DNA of 64,000 bases from contig NC_135355.1 of the NCBI RefSeq assembly GCF_051622035.1, positions 36,499,986-36,563,985 on the forward strand. The letters are read 5' to 3'. Below are positions 41,286-53,367 of the stretch, piece after piece. Source of the DNA: Arctopsyche grandis (taxonomy: Eukaryota; Arthropoda; Insecta; Trichoptera; Hydropsychidae). Both the position numbers and the translations under genes were made by a program. Under the pieces are notes generated by a model that searched no databases, had not been told where the DNA came from, and worked only from the letters and a program-made list of their open reading frames with translations. Each line of letters starts with the position of its first letter. Position 1 is the first letter of the stretch.

Positions 41286-41828
41286 ATAATAACAATAAAA
41301 TGACCAGTGTGACGTGACAGGTTGCCCCAAAGCGTCACACCAGTTTTACAAAACAAAAGAAAGAAAATAACAAAATAAAAACAATAAAAATTCCAATCAT
41401 TCATCTCATTCAAATAGTCTCGTGTTGAATCTCAAGAAACTAACCAGCTCATCAACATGACAATTGAACAGGTCTAAATTCTCATCAATCACATTAAGGA
41501 ACTGGATTGCCTTTACAAGAGACGAGTTATTGAAAGCAGACGTTTTCGCAGGAATAGGTTGGAAAAGTAAACGATGACGCAAAGCTCTACCGCATTCAGG
41601 CGCCGAAAATTTAAATTCCAATAAAATCGAAGGGTTGTCGATTCTTCCCTTTAATACTCCAAAGAATTATTTGGAAATGGCAATAATTCTTCTTGAAGAT
41701 AGTGAGTCAAAGCCTAGCATACCTTGTAAAAAGGCAGTGAGAAATAAATAGGGGTATACATATACATAGAGGTATATACGTACATATATACATATCTATG
41801 TAAATATGTACATAGATATGTATATAAT
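41286..41828. other. Intergenic, nothing recognised
   Basis: AT-rich with an ATACATAC-type stretch near 41755-41830. Confidence 0.5.
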
Positions 41829-42470
41829 GATAAATTGAAGTAGAAAGTACTGGATCTGAACATTAAGATACACACATATAGTCATGCGTAATTGACAAAT
41901 TACGTAGAAATATTTGAATAATTTTTGTGAAAAATAATCGTGAACGGATTTTGACATCTGTATCTGACATCTGAACAGTATAAAAGCAAATTTAAAATAA
42001 ATCGGTAATGATCCAAAGTAGCAACAATAAATGTCATTAAAATTTTAAAATCCACTTTTATGTTGTACAATAAACTTATAGTCATGCGTAATTGATAAAT
42101 TACGTAGAAATATTTGAGCAATTTTTGTGAAAAATAATCGTGAATAATTTTTGACATCCGCAATTTAATGATTTTTTTTGAACAGTATAAAAGCAAATTT
42201 CAGTCTGATTCAGTTAGCGGTTTGGGAGACAATTGAATTGAAAAACTTAAAAAAGAGGACACCTATAAGGGGAGGTACCATTTCCGGTCAACTTAAAAAA
42301 TTACGTCATATTGATAAGCATTTCAGTTACCGATACTACATAAGTTTCAGTTTGATAGGACTAACGGTGTTCAAAAAATCTCCAAAATACACAGACACAC
42401 ACACATTTTTTCTAGATCAGTCAAAATCTCGAGATTCGAATACTACGTACATACATACATATATAAATTA
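41829..42470 (+). repeat. Interspersed repeat K, long copy
   Basis: Matches 49625-50345. It contains an internal direct repeat, each unit with TAGTCATGCGTAATTGA and GAACAGTATAAAAGC (TATA-like), followed by the GGGGAGGTACC block. Class unknown; the repeated TATA words might reflect an LTR or tandem promoter units. Confidence 0.7.
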
Positions 42471-43226
42471 AATATAAATATGAGTTTTACAAATAATTGA
42501 CTATGAGATGGGTCGAGTACAATAAATGAGAGAATCACACTGTTTGGTTTAATGGATCAATTTCGTATACATGTATATAGACTAGCCTAATATTATTATC
42601 ACAAATTTTATCAAATCAGATAATAGAATTGCCACGGTGAAGTTTCTTTTGATGAAATCTCCTTATATTGATTAATTTATTCGCAAAGAAAGATATTCCC
42701 ACGTGGCTTATTCTTTATTTATATCTACTATCTAGTCGGAACTAGTACTTACGTGTAGGAAAACAAAGACTTGGTAAAACATTTAAAGTAAGAAGTTAGT
42801 CTTGTGAGTTCCTCTGATAACGACATTTTCCGTTGCCGAAGTTAATAAGTGAGGTAATACTGTAAAATTGATGTCTAACTTTATGATTCGACTTTGGACC
42901 TGTTAATTCACATGCATACTAAAAAAAAGATAAAGACCAGTTGAGTGATCGAACGCTTTGTAACTGGTTTCGGAAAATTGAATTTTTTTTATATTTTCTT
43001 ACAATATTCATGAAATCAATAATCAAACATCAAAGATGACCATTATTTAAACTACATGGATTTTATATTATATAGAAAATGATCATCGAGTAAAACTATT
43101 CGTGCCTTACGAAGGCGTATTGAAAAAAATCTATTGGAAAATTGAATAGGAAAAAAAATCGTGAACATTAATATAAGGGACCAATAATTTTAAATAACTT
43201 ATATTGAGTTTAAATTTATGTACATA
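42471..43226. other. Intergenic, nothing recognised
   Basis: No gene or repeat boundary was identified. Confidence 0.5.
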
Positions 43227-43378
43227 CAGTGCCCGACAGAATTAAGTGGACACTTTTTATTTGTACACAAGAACGCGGTTTCCTCAAAAAGTACTTAACA
43301 TAAACATTTATAGTTTTCAAAAATGAAAAGGGTGCTATTTTATGATTCCAATATAGACATTTCGTTTCTTACACTTTA

Positions 43379-43867
43379 TAGCCAGTAGCGTGGTCTAGTG
43401 GTGAATGTTGAATTATCTCGTACTTGATGTTACGAGTTCGATTCCCGCTAAGTCTCGCTATTGGCCAGACCTTGATTTGTCAAGTTCGATCGTTTCTTAT
43501 CAGAATTTGCCAATTTTTCTGATTTTCATTGAAACGATTCCTGTAAAATTGGCGTTTCGTTCCCAATTTTCTGTTGCGAACCTTTAGTTATTGTTATATC
43601 TTAGGTTTCGCCGTATTGCTCATCATATATGTCTCTGTGGTTGTTTATCGAATATAAAAATCGTATTGTTACATGAAAGTTATTCATCGTTATTTATCGT
43701 ATTAATACGATGTTTGTAATATCTGACCATAGATGTCAGATATTGTTTAGATTTACATGTATCTATGTAATAATTATGTGGACCAGGAAGGCGCATTTGG
43801 GGTTTACCTGTTAAGCCTTCCTGGTATATTTGTATATACATATGTATGTAAAAAATAAATAAATAAT
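43379..43867 (+). repeat. tRNA-derived SINE, long copy
   Basis: The tRNA-like head (about 43381-43463) has an A box TGGTCTAGTGG and a B box GAGTTCGATTCCC, and its ends GCCAGTA and TATTGGC nearly pair. The 3' end carries the GGAAGGCGCATTTGGGGTTT and AAGCCTTCCTGG hairpin and an AAATAAATAAATAA tail. Confidence 0.8.
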
Positions 43868-44074
43868 AGCTGTTTCTCTGACATTGCCGCAATCGTCTCA
43901 CTTCAAAAACTGGGTCGTGCGTTGATGCGTAACGAATGGGTTTGGGACCATTTATTTCAGCTAATACTAATATGATTTCTTCAAATTTTTATCCATATTA
44001 TCATTCCACCCTCTGAATTGGTAGAAGACAGTTGTTTCGATAATATTGTTCCCGTGTAGTGACGTAAAAATAAA

Positions 44075-44322
44075 ATGTCGAAAAAATCTGAAATTCCTAT
44101 TCAAAACTATTGAGTTTTCGTGATATTGCGAGTAAATATCGTATTTAAAAAAGTGCTGCCGAAAAAATTTGGAATAAATTCAAAAACCAATACACTGTTG
44201 AGAATTTACCGGGAAGAGGGAGAAAAAAATCAACCAATCAGCGAGACGATCGTCTTATTTTGTGGAAAGTAAAGCAAGAACCGACTAAAACTTGTCGGGA
44301 AATTAAAGAAGACCTGTCGTAA
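44075..44322 (+). pseudogene. Tc1-like transposase N-terminal fragment
   Basis: It begins MSKKSEIPIQ, shifts frame, then reads LSFRDIASKYRI, a stop, KIWNKFKNQYTVENLPGRGR and TNQRDDRLILWKVKQEP. This is the paired helix-turn-helix DNA-binding region of Tc1 transposases. A frameshift and a stop disable it and the catalytic domain is missing. Confidence 0.75.
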
Positions 44323-44384
44323 TTGAAGTATTGTATTCCTTGCGTTGTAGCGTATTTATAAAAACGTACGGATTGTAAATAGGT

Positions 44385-44572
44385 TTTTGAGCTCTTTTTC
44401 CTATTATGCTGTAGATTAACATTAAAATAATATAATACTATGATTACTAACCAAATTAAATTAAATTGTAAAATGGAAAATGATAAGTAGATCAGTAGCT
44501 ATTAAGATAGATATAAGATGTATTGTGAACATAATTTCGTAATAATAAAAAGCATTTAAAAAAAAAATAAAA
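44385..44572 (+). mobile_element. Truncated Jockey LINE tail
   Basis: It matches the reverse complement of 53110-53300, the 3' UTR of the intact LINE, and ends GTAATAATAAAAAGCATTT plus an A-rich tail. Confidence 0.8.
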
Positions 44573-45703
44573 AAGACGTACCGCGTAGTATTGACAACAA
44601 TTATTTATTTATAAGGGCCCTTCTATTATTATTACATTTCTCTGACTGGGAATTGAAAAAAATCCTGGTACTCAGAAAAACTATTTCAAATGTAAGAAGC
44701 CGGTTTATGCAAGTTGTTAAATTTTATTGTATGTTTTTAGGAATATGTATGTATATAATATGTGTATATAGATATGTATGTATGTATGTATAGTGTGAGT
44801 TCGGTTTGAATATTCGAACAGACTTTCGGTTCGGGGTTTAGGAATTTCCGAAAGGTCAAAAATGGATTAACTTTCAGGTGATTCGGCCAGATTTTTGCTC
44901 TCGGGGAGGCTTCGCCGCAAAATGAATTAATTATTCATTGGATTAAGGGTTAAGCGGCTTTGGCCAAACTTGCAGCATATGAACGTGGAAGATACGAAGG
45001 GGGGCGAAAGCTCCGGCCATTTTGCACTATCTACCCGCCGACACGCCACTATCGCAATATGGCGGGTGAGTGGCGCTTCGCCCTTTCCGCAGCAGATGGG
45101 GGCGCAGCGATAAGGGGGCGCCAAAGTTATCCTCCTCGGTTAATTTAAATATCTCTTGGTCGGCGACATCTGACGGGAAACGCGACGTGGTGCTCGCCGA
45201 ACCGATTCATAAGCTGGACCCCGATTCAATTCGAAACGGTCCTTCTATTAGTATATAAAGTGAAGCAACTTTGCTCGAAATTAACTCTCACTCTCTCGAT
45301 TGGACTTTTAATTTTTAATACGCGGAAAATTTTGAAATTTAATTTAATTATCGCAGGGGAAATTTATAAAGTTTGGGTGATTCCAATTTAATAAAATCTC
45401 CACCCTTTCTCTAAGCGATTCCGTCGCGATAAAATGGGTCAAATTATTCAGTGTGCTTTTGACTGATTTTTAAAAGGGATAATATTTTTGGCACGGCTGT
45501 AAAATAAATTACACGACATATTTCAAAACGGGTGACTGGGAAAATGCACTCGAGATATGTAGTTGCACTCTCGAGACATCCAAACTTTCAGAGATGTTCA
45601 AGGAGAACTAATGCAATAGAATTCCATAAAAAAGCATCAAGGGTATTTGGTTGGGGTGTACATTACGGTATCGAAAGGTCAAAAGATCACAAATAATGGG
45701 TTT
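44573..45703. other. Unclassified region with GC-rich island
   Basis: 44960-45260 is far more GC-rich than its surroundings. It is followed by TATATAAAG near 45252 and a TCACTCTCTCGATTGG stretch, which could be an LTR promoter or a 5' end of something else. No coding frame is convincing. Confidence 0.4.
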
Positions 45704-46064
45704 GGTGCAAACGATCGACAAGCGTCAGACAGACTGAACCACAGATTAACTGGATGGCTGCTTTAAACGCAATTCTCGACTTCACGAATGATATATTGCA
45801 CATCAGATGACGAGTATCGTTTCGATGTGCACAGATCCAATTATTAAAATGGTAATTATTAAAATTGAGTTGGATCTTTCTGGCGAGTTTAATAAGGCAA
45901 AATTCGGAACTAAAATATCAGAAGCACAGAACGTATACAGGGTAGGTATGTCGAGACTTCGGGTAGATTTCGCTTAGTGTAAGTGCGAGCAGTGCGCACG
46001 CATAAGGTACATGTGTCGTTAATCTGTGGTTCAGTCTATCTGGCGCTTGGCGATCGTTTGCACC
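45704..46064. mobile_element. Element with 47-bp terminal inverted repeats, family J
   Basis: The ends GGTGCAAACGATCG...ACTGAACCACAGATTAAC match in inverted order with three mismatches over 47 bp. The interior GATGTGCACAGAT and GAGTTGGATCTTTCTGGCG blocks recur at 63307-63688. Confidence 0.75.
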
Positions 46065-46119
46065 GCATCGAAAAATAATGTAAGCATGGTAAACGGTACT
46101 ATGTATATATAATGTATAT

Positions 46120-46250
46120 CAGTGGCGTGCGGTGAAATTATCTCTCTTTTTGTCATACAGCCTTGTTTAATGTGCGCACGCAGGATACGGGAGGAAAAGC
46201 CTGTTCCTCTTGTATCTTGCTCGCTCAAATTAAGTGAATATATATACTAC
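46120..46250 (+). mobile_element. Non-autonomous hAT-like element, family I
   Basis: CAGTGGCGTGCGGTGAAATT start, then the GCGCACGCAGGATACGGGAG block. Related to 15083. Confidence 0.6.
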
Positions 46251-46542
46251 CCGCTTTTCATATGTATTCATAGTAAACGAACATTTTTGATTTTTCGACC
46301 TTTCGATGCGGTGACGGCATCGATGCGCTACTATTCAATGCAATTTAGTGCATCTTTCCGGGAACCGTCAAAACGATATTTAACGTCAAATTAACATATC
46401 TAAAATAGCTCGCAGGACAGATTGGGTGTCATCCCGGCAAATCAAACGTCAAATGGGTTGCCAGTATCACAAATAAAATTTGACGTTTCAGTGAAATCAT
46501 AACCAGTTACATTTTCGATGGGTATAGTTCAGTGAAATCGTA

Positions 46543-46887
46543 TCAGGAAATCGTACCAATCCATTTTGCACTGTGAGCACAAATTTTAACTCTATTGGCA
46601 TTCACTTTTTGATACGGATTGGTTTCGAAAACCATTTTATCGAAAAAATCATTATCAATAAATAATGAAATTATATCCGGAATGATTTCTGGGTATTCGG
46701 GAAAAACTTTTACGAAGCCTTCAAAACCTTCATTCACTCTGACTGGATCAAAATCTGACCAATCTATAGCAATATCGTCTTCTTCTGTGCTAGTATGTAG
46801 ATGAAGATGAAGGTACGCGCATTACTCACACACCTTGTGGTCTTTCGAAATTAGAATCACTATTCACTGAACTTTCACTTATTTCCA
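46543..46887 (-). pseudogene. piggyBac transposase N-terminal fragment
   Basis: The minus strand begins MEISESSVNSDSNFERPQ, hits a stop, then in another frame reads EEDDIAIDWSDFDPV and ISLFIDNDFFDKMVFETNPY. The LF...ETN.Y pattern resembles the start of the piggyBac (PGBD) domain. The catalytic part is missing. Confidence 0.5.
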
Positions 46888-47887
46888 TTTTGAAGATGGA
46901 AAAATTCAAAAATATGAACGAAAAATTGAAAAAGTTTACGGAAACAACCGAACGAATGCTACGGAGGTACAACAGAAACTGAGGAGTTGCAACAAAAACC
47001 AATAAATAATAATGTAGCGAGAAAATTTTTTGTACCCAACTTTACCAGTGTTTATTTTTTTTCTAGTCAAGTCACCTTTTGTCTTTGAAATGCACAAAGA
47101 CGCCGATGCACATGTTTGAAAAGCGAAAACGGAGGGTTTATATGTTTGTAAAAAAATAGTTTTGCGTAATTTTGCATTCGCAAAAAATATCGTTGGTTGT
47201 TTGTCACTGAAAATTCGCACCAACAGTACGCGTACATCAACGTTTACGAGTAGGTACTCTGGTCGCCGTGATATTTGAATTAAAAATTCTGTACAATAGG
47301 AATTTTGAATGAGATCTCATATATATCTATATTTACTGAAACTCAATTATATAGACTGAATATTTAAAACAAAGAGCAAAAGTTAAAGCATAAGTTATTA
47401 AAAAATTATACTTTTTCTTTTCGTTCGATATGTTTTTTTTCTTCTTCAAAATAATATTTTTCAAACTCTAGTAGTGATATCTATTATCAGAGATTAAAAT
47501 ATTATACGCGCATATGTGCGCAATCCCGTCTCCAAGGGTTCCACGACATAAGGTCCAATGATATAAGATCCAACAACTAAGGTTCCACGAAAGAAGATCC
47601 ACCCGATAGAATATCCACCTGACGAGTGATCCAGACGATAAAAACCCAGATGATAAAACGTCTGACCAATAAATCGTCCAACCGGTTAAAAGTCCAGCAA
47701 ATTTAATAAACAAAACAAAGAGTATTCAAATAATTTTATATCAAATAAAATTATTCAAATAAATTTATATAAAATAAAATCATTCAAATACATTTAATAA
47801 AATGTTTACTATTAGATTAGTCATATTTAAGCGGTTTATATTACAAATACCGAGCGAAGCCGGGTAAACCAATAGTAATAAACAAAC
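46888..47887. other. Intergenic, nothing firm
   Basis: 47810-47870 carries a TACCGAGCGAAGCCGGG word also found at 61725 and 62660, beside repeat A copies. Confidence 0.5.
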
Positions 47888-48225
47888 CAGTGTTGTACCC
47901 GATGAAGTATCATCGCATGGGTATTGGCATATTATGTTATTCAATTAAATGAAATGTGTCGGTTCGGTGTTCGATCCGCACAGGGACAAATTTTTTTCAA
48001 ATACATTTTAACTATATTTAATTAAAAAAAAGGTAAAAACTACCTACCTACCTACATGTTTTCAATATAAAAGACCAATAGAAAACATAATTAATTAATA
48101 ATTTAATTAAATAAATTTTCAATAGACGGTGGTAAACAATCAGAGACATAGCGCCGTCTATTTGCCTAGAGGAAACATTGGTAACAAACCATATAGACTA
48201 TAGAAGTTTTTTACGATATGTAATT
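47888..48225 (+). repeat. Interspersed repeat A copy
   Basis: Runs from the CCCGATGAAGTATCATCG block through CTACCTACCTACC to TAGAGGAAACATTGG. Confidence 0.8.
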
Positions 48226-48508
48226 AATTGTAAATAAATCTATATCAAAATAAAACATGTTTTAGCTATTATAAAAAAGGACTCTTATTTCTGTAGTAAA
48301 TATGTAAATATGTGACCAGACATAGGCGGTGAGGACGCTGCCACAAAATAGCAATAGACCTCTCCATTGTTTGAGAAAAAAGGCGAGCAAAAAAAAAAAG
48401 GTTGACAAAAGTAATTGTCGATACTAGTTGACAATAGTGAACAATTTTTTTAGTCGTCGGTCTCTGGTGATGACCCGATTCTAGTCCGTGCATGCAGTAT
48501 TGGTGTAA

Positions 48509-48682
48509 GAGCCGGGCCACACCGGGCGACTTGCGAGCGACTTGGTTGAGGGCGACTAGACCAATGTATGCAGTTAGATGGAGCATGCCACACCCGTAAA
48601 CTTCTTTATCGCTCACATTTCTATACATTTTTTATGGTCACGCAATAGTCGGCCGACAAAGTTGCACGGTGTGGCCCGGGTC
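48509..48682. mobile_element. Harbinger-type MITE, family G
   Basis: 174 bp flanked by TAA on both sides, with ends GAGCCGGGCC and GGCCCGGGTC. The body matches 40110-40270. Confidence 0.8.
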
Positions 48683-48689
48683 TAAGCAT

Positions 48690-49202
48690 ATACATACATA
48701 TTTGTAGTTATGGAAAGTGTGCGGGTTTTAGTTTCTGACACAAGTTATTTCTCAAAATAACATTTCTCTGGGTATAAAGGTCTAATTTGTATAATTTTTA
48801 CTTAAATAAATAATACACAATTTTTTTTTCAAAAAAACTCAAAATATATCACTAGGATTTTGAATGACATCAAAGCAATCGAATGGTCAAGGCAATTTTA
48901 AATTATATGAACCTATTTTTATATATTCTATGTACATAAAAAAATAAAAACCTGCTTACATATACATATGTACATATATAAAAAAATTAAGTGCGACGCT
49001 TTGTATTTGTAAGCTCATTGGTGTATGTATGTACTTATTGTATATGTAGTTTTTATAAGAGTACCCTTGAGAAACTACACAAGCGTGTTGCGTCTCCACA
49101 ACTGCCTTACAATTGTAGAATTATAATGGAAAATAGTGCTTTTGAAAATATGTATGTACATACATATGTATATGAGGTAAATTTTTGGTGGCGGTTCTGC
49201 TA
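48690..49202. other. Intergenic, nothing recognised
   Basis: AT-rich. Confidence 0.5.
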
Positions 49203-49590
49203 ATGATATTTGATTTGTAAATGCTTATTACTATTATTACTAAATTATGTTCAAAATACATCTTATATCTATTTTAATAACTATTGATCTACTGATAATT
49301 TTCTATTTTACAATTTTAATTTAATTTTGTTAGTAATCATAGTATTATATTATTATAATGTTAATGTACAGCCTAATAGGAAAAAAGGTGAAAAACCTAT
49401 TTACAATTCTTATAAATGCTCATAATACATCTAATACATAATATTAACTAAAGACTCTCTAAAGTCGACGATCTAAAGCATATTGTTTTTAGGTAATCTG
49501 TGTTTTATCTGAAGGGTATAGACATTTTGTTGTAATCACCGAGATTCTTCACAAGTGTGCTAATGATATGAAAAGAGTTGTCAATATTGA
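49203..49590 (-). mobile_element. Truncated Jockey LINE, 3' end
   Basis: It aligns with 53101-53460: the 3' UTR plus the last codons of ORF2. It is more diverged than the fragment at 44385. Confidence 0.8.
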
Positions 49591-49624
49591 TTTTAAATAA
49601 AAAATTACAACTGCTTTTGCTAGT

Positions 49625-50345
49625 ATACGATAAATTGAAGTAGAATGTACTGGATCTGAACATTAAGGTACACACATATGTATAGTCATGCGTAATTGAC
49701 AAATTACGTAGGAATATTTGAATAATTTTTGTGAAAAATAATCGTGAACGGATTTTGACATCTGCAATTTAATGATTTATTTTGAACAGTATAAAAGCAA
49801 ATTTAAAATAAATCGGTAATGATCCAAAGTAGCAACAATAAATGTCATTAAAATTTTAAAATCCACTTTTATGTTGTACATTAAACTTATAGTCATGCGT
49901 AATTGATAAATTACGTAGAAATATTTGAGCAATTTTTGTGAAAAATAATCGTAAATAATTTTTGACATCCGCAATTTAATGATTTTTTTTGAACAGTATA
50001 AAAGGAATTCGATTCAGTTAGCGGTTTGGGAGACAATTGAATTCAAAAACATAAAAAATTACACCTATAAGGGGAGGTACCATTTCCGGTCAACTTAAAA
50101 ATTTGAAAAAAATTTACGTCATGTTGATAAAAATTTCAGTAATCGATACTAAGTTTTAGTTCGATAGGACTAACGGTGTTCAAAAAATCCCCAAAATACA
50201 CAGACACACACACACATTTTTTCTAGATCATGAAAACGTGATAAGTAATCGATTCTGAGTTCGAATCAGTAAAAATCTCGAGTTCGAATTTTCGCATGAT
50301 CACAAAACTTCATATATTGTTAATACGTACATAGATAAAGTAAAA
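49625..50345 (+). repeat. Interspersed repeat K, long copy
   Basis: Same order as 41829-42470: two units with TAGTCATGCGTAATTGA and CAGTATAAAAG, then GGGGAGGTACCATTTCC and an ACACACA tract. Confidence 0.75.
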
Positions 50346-50898
50346 AATCGGTAATGATCCAAAGTAGCAACAATAAGTGTCATTAAAATTTTAAAATCCA
50401 CATTAAGTTGTACAAAAAAAATTATTTATGGAGGTTAGTTATACATGGAGGTTCCAAATATTCGTAAAAACAATTATTCGAATATCGAATATGAAATTGG
50501 TAAAATATTCGAATATATTTCATATACTTACATATTGTATTGTATTTACATGTAATAATATATATATGTACATACTTACACAATACATTTTATACATCTG
50601 TTTACTATTTTTAAAAAATAAAAAGTTTATAGGTTTATAGGTTTATATTGTTTATCGTGATAAAAAATAAAAAAAATATATGTTTTACAACATCATACTT
50701 CACAATGGCGTTACAGTAACAGAGATAATTATAATAATAATACAGATACAGAGTAATTCATTTCTGATTGGCTGTCGTTAAATATTATTTTTCACATATC
50801 GCGTCCATTTTTATATAGTATATTATATTTTTTTGGTGACTTCTGAAACATTTTTATAATTGAGTGAATTTTTTTAATAATCTTGAGGTTATCTGGAA
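50346..50898. other. Intergenic, nothing recognised
   Basis: AT-rich; a short piece repeats part of family K near 50345-50400. Confidence 0.5.
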
Positions 50899-52155
50899 GA
50901 GAATATTTTCAATATTATGTGAATATAAAAATATATCTCTATCTTCTGTGTCAGCATTTTGGACGTTACCAAGGAACTTTCTAAATTAATCAATAAAAAA
51001 ACGAATAATATCTGATTAATTTCATAAATACTAGAATTAATGAATATTGAAAAGGGGGCGAATATATTCGAATATTCGATTGGGACCCCTAGTTATACAG
51101 TACAAGTTGTTTTACCAGGCTTTGCTCAGTATTTGTAATATAAAAAGCCTAAACACTGCGAATATACTAGTAAATATTCATTTTTTTTTATTAAATTTAC
51201 TAGCTGAACCCGGTACAATAACGCATGCAATTCCTGTTTCCATTCCCGTTCCCATTCCTTCCCGTTCCCGTTCCCGTTCTCATTCTCGTTCCCGTTCACA
51301 TTTGTCGGAAAAACGCAGGCAGCGAACACATTTGAAATTATTCAATTATTTCTTTATTTTACCCCAACAACGCATGTCGCGACGTGAAACCATTTGAAAT
51401 TATTGCGTTGCAATGCCACTCATTCCCGTTTTTCCCGATTCCGTTCCTGTTTTTGGCCGATTTTTTTTCACAGAAAGCTTTCCGGACATGCATACAAGCA
51501 ATCTTGAAAGTTCCATCGTTCTATCGTACAATAACGCATGCAATTCCCGTTCCCGTTTCAGTTTCAAATTAATACTTAATAATCAAATTGAATTATATTA
51601 AAGTATAGGAACGCATACGTAACAGACAGACAAACATTGATTTTTATATACAATATATGTAGGATTGTTATGAGTGGTACGTAATGTATTTGTACGTTGG
51701 CATGCGTACGCGCAAGTTGGTTACCAACGTACACATTTCCTTAACTACACACTGGCACTTCATACTTTCGCGTCGATAAAATCGTAATAATCGTAAAGAG
51801 GTTTTATCCCGTTTTTTTTCACAGTAATCTTCCCGGACATGCATACAAAAAATCCTGAAAGTTACATCGTAATCGGTTCAGTGGTTTAGGAGCCTATTCG
51901 AGACAGACAGACAGACAAACATTGTTTTTTTATATATATATATATTTTATTTATTTTATTTTTATTTTTTATTTAATTTACACCAAGAAGGCCTAAAAGG
52001 TAAACCCAATGCGCCTTCCTGGCCAAAGACAATTATATAAACATGTATGTACACCATCCATATATACACAAATACTTACACGTATACACAAATACACATA
52101 CATACATACATAAATATAAAAATACACATATATACATATACATACATACACACCT

Positions 52156-52226
<71 letters not shown>

Positions 52227-52248
52227 CATATACATAGACATATACATA

Positions 52249-52338
<90 letters not shown>

Positions 52339-52351
52339 CATATACATAGAC

Positions 52352-52408
<57 letters not shown>

Positions 52409-53100
52409 CATATACATAGACATATACATATACATATACATATACACATACACATACATTATATACATCCATAAACATACAAACATTATACATGCATATA
52501 CACATAAACACATAAATACACATAAATAAAGATAAATTACTCATATATATAAAAATAAAAAATAGCATACATATATAAATAAAGATAAAACCAACATACA
52601 TACACATTATGCTAAATAATAAAATTACAAAATGAAAACAACATGTGTAAATATGTATGTAGCTAGAAGTCATTTAAAATATGCTGCCTGACATGCAGTA
52701 AAAACATCAAGGCTCCCAGAAAACAGGTTAAATAGTCGAATGGCTCTTGAAAGGGGTGAGTCATCAAGCATATAGATATAAATTTGAATCGAAAAAAAAA
52801 ATATATTCAACCAATCGAATCGTCATGTTTAAGCTGAACTTGTTTTCGAATCCCAACCAACAATACTTATAAAGTCTCTTTCGAAATTATATATTAGATG
52901 ACCGTATCCGACAATTTCAAGATTTCACATTTTATGAAGATTGTAATGAAATAATTAAAAAATATCATTAAAAATGAAAATGTAGATATACTTCAGCACA
53001 ATCGCTGATGAACTTGTCACCCACCATGAAACTGGGGCATAATTCAAAGTGTTGTTAAATATGCGCAGCGCGAAAGTGAATGGGGTTATAATGAATGAAT
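50899..53100. repeat. Left copy of 2.2 kb direct duplication
   Basis: It begins GAGAATATTTTCAATATTATG and ends GCGAAAGTGAATGG then TTATAATGAATGAAT. It matches 57415-59651 across its length apart from a 19-base indel near 51212, single-base changes near 51104 and 53086, and TA and CCCGTT repeat lengths. It contains a repeat F copy (about 51209-51935), a SINE tail (about 51985-52030) and long TA arrays (about 52158-52410). Confidence 0.95.
52158..52430. repeat. TA microsatellite with periodic spacer
   Basis: TA arrays are broken three times by a TTCACATATACATAGACATA unit. The right-hand duplicate at about 58686-58980 has the same design with different array lengths. Confidence 0.9.
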
Positions 53101-53367
53101 TTTGATTTGATTTTTAAATGCTTTTTATTATTACGAAATTATGTTCACAATACATCTTATATCTATTTTAATAGCTACTGATCTACTGATCATTTTCTAT
53201 TTTACAATTTTAATTTAATTTGGTTAGTAATCACAGTATTATATTATTCTAATGTTAATCTAAAGCATAATAGGAAAAAGAGCTCAAAAACCTATTTACA
53301 ATCCTTATAAATGTTCATAATACATCTAATACATAATATTAATTAAAGACTATCTAAAGTCGATGAC

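Larger units (their letters stand above)
43227..44322 (+). mobile_element. Decayed Tc1-like transposon, 5' part, split by SINE
   Basis: It starts CAGTGCCCGACAGAATTAAG after TA, as Tc1-like ends do. A SINE occupies about 43379-43867. Transposase coding starts near 44075 and is cut off near 44322; a LINE tail follows after a short gap. Confidence 0.7.

Noticed and set aside
43381-43463. tRNA gene
   Set aside because: A and B boxes are good, but it is fused to a SINE body with a 3' hairpin and an A-rich tail, so it is a SINE head.
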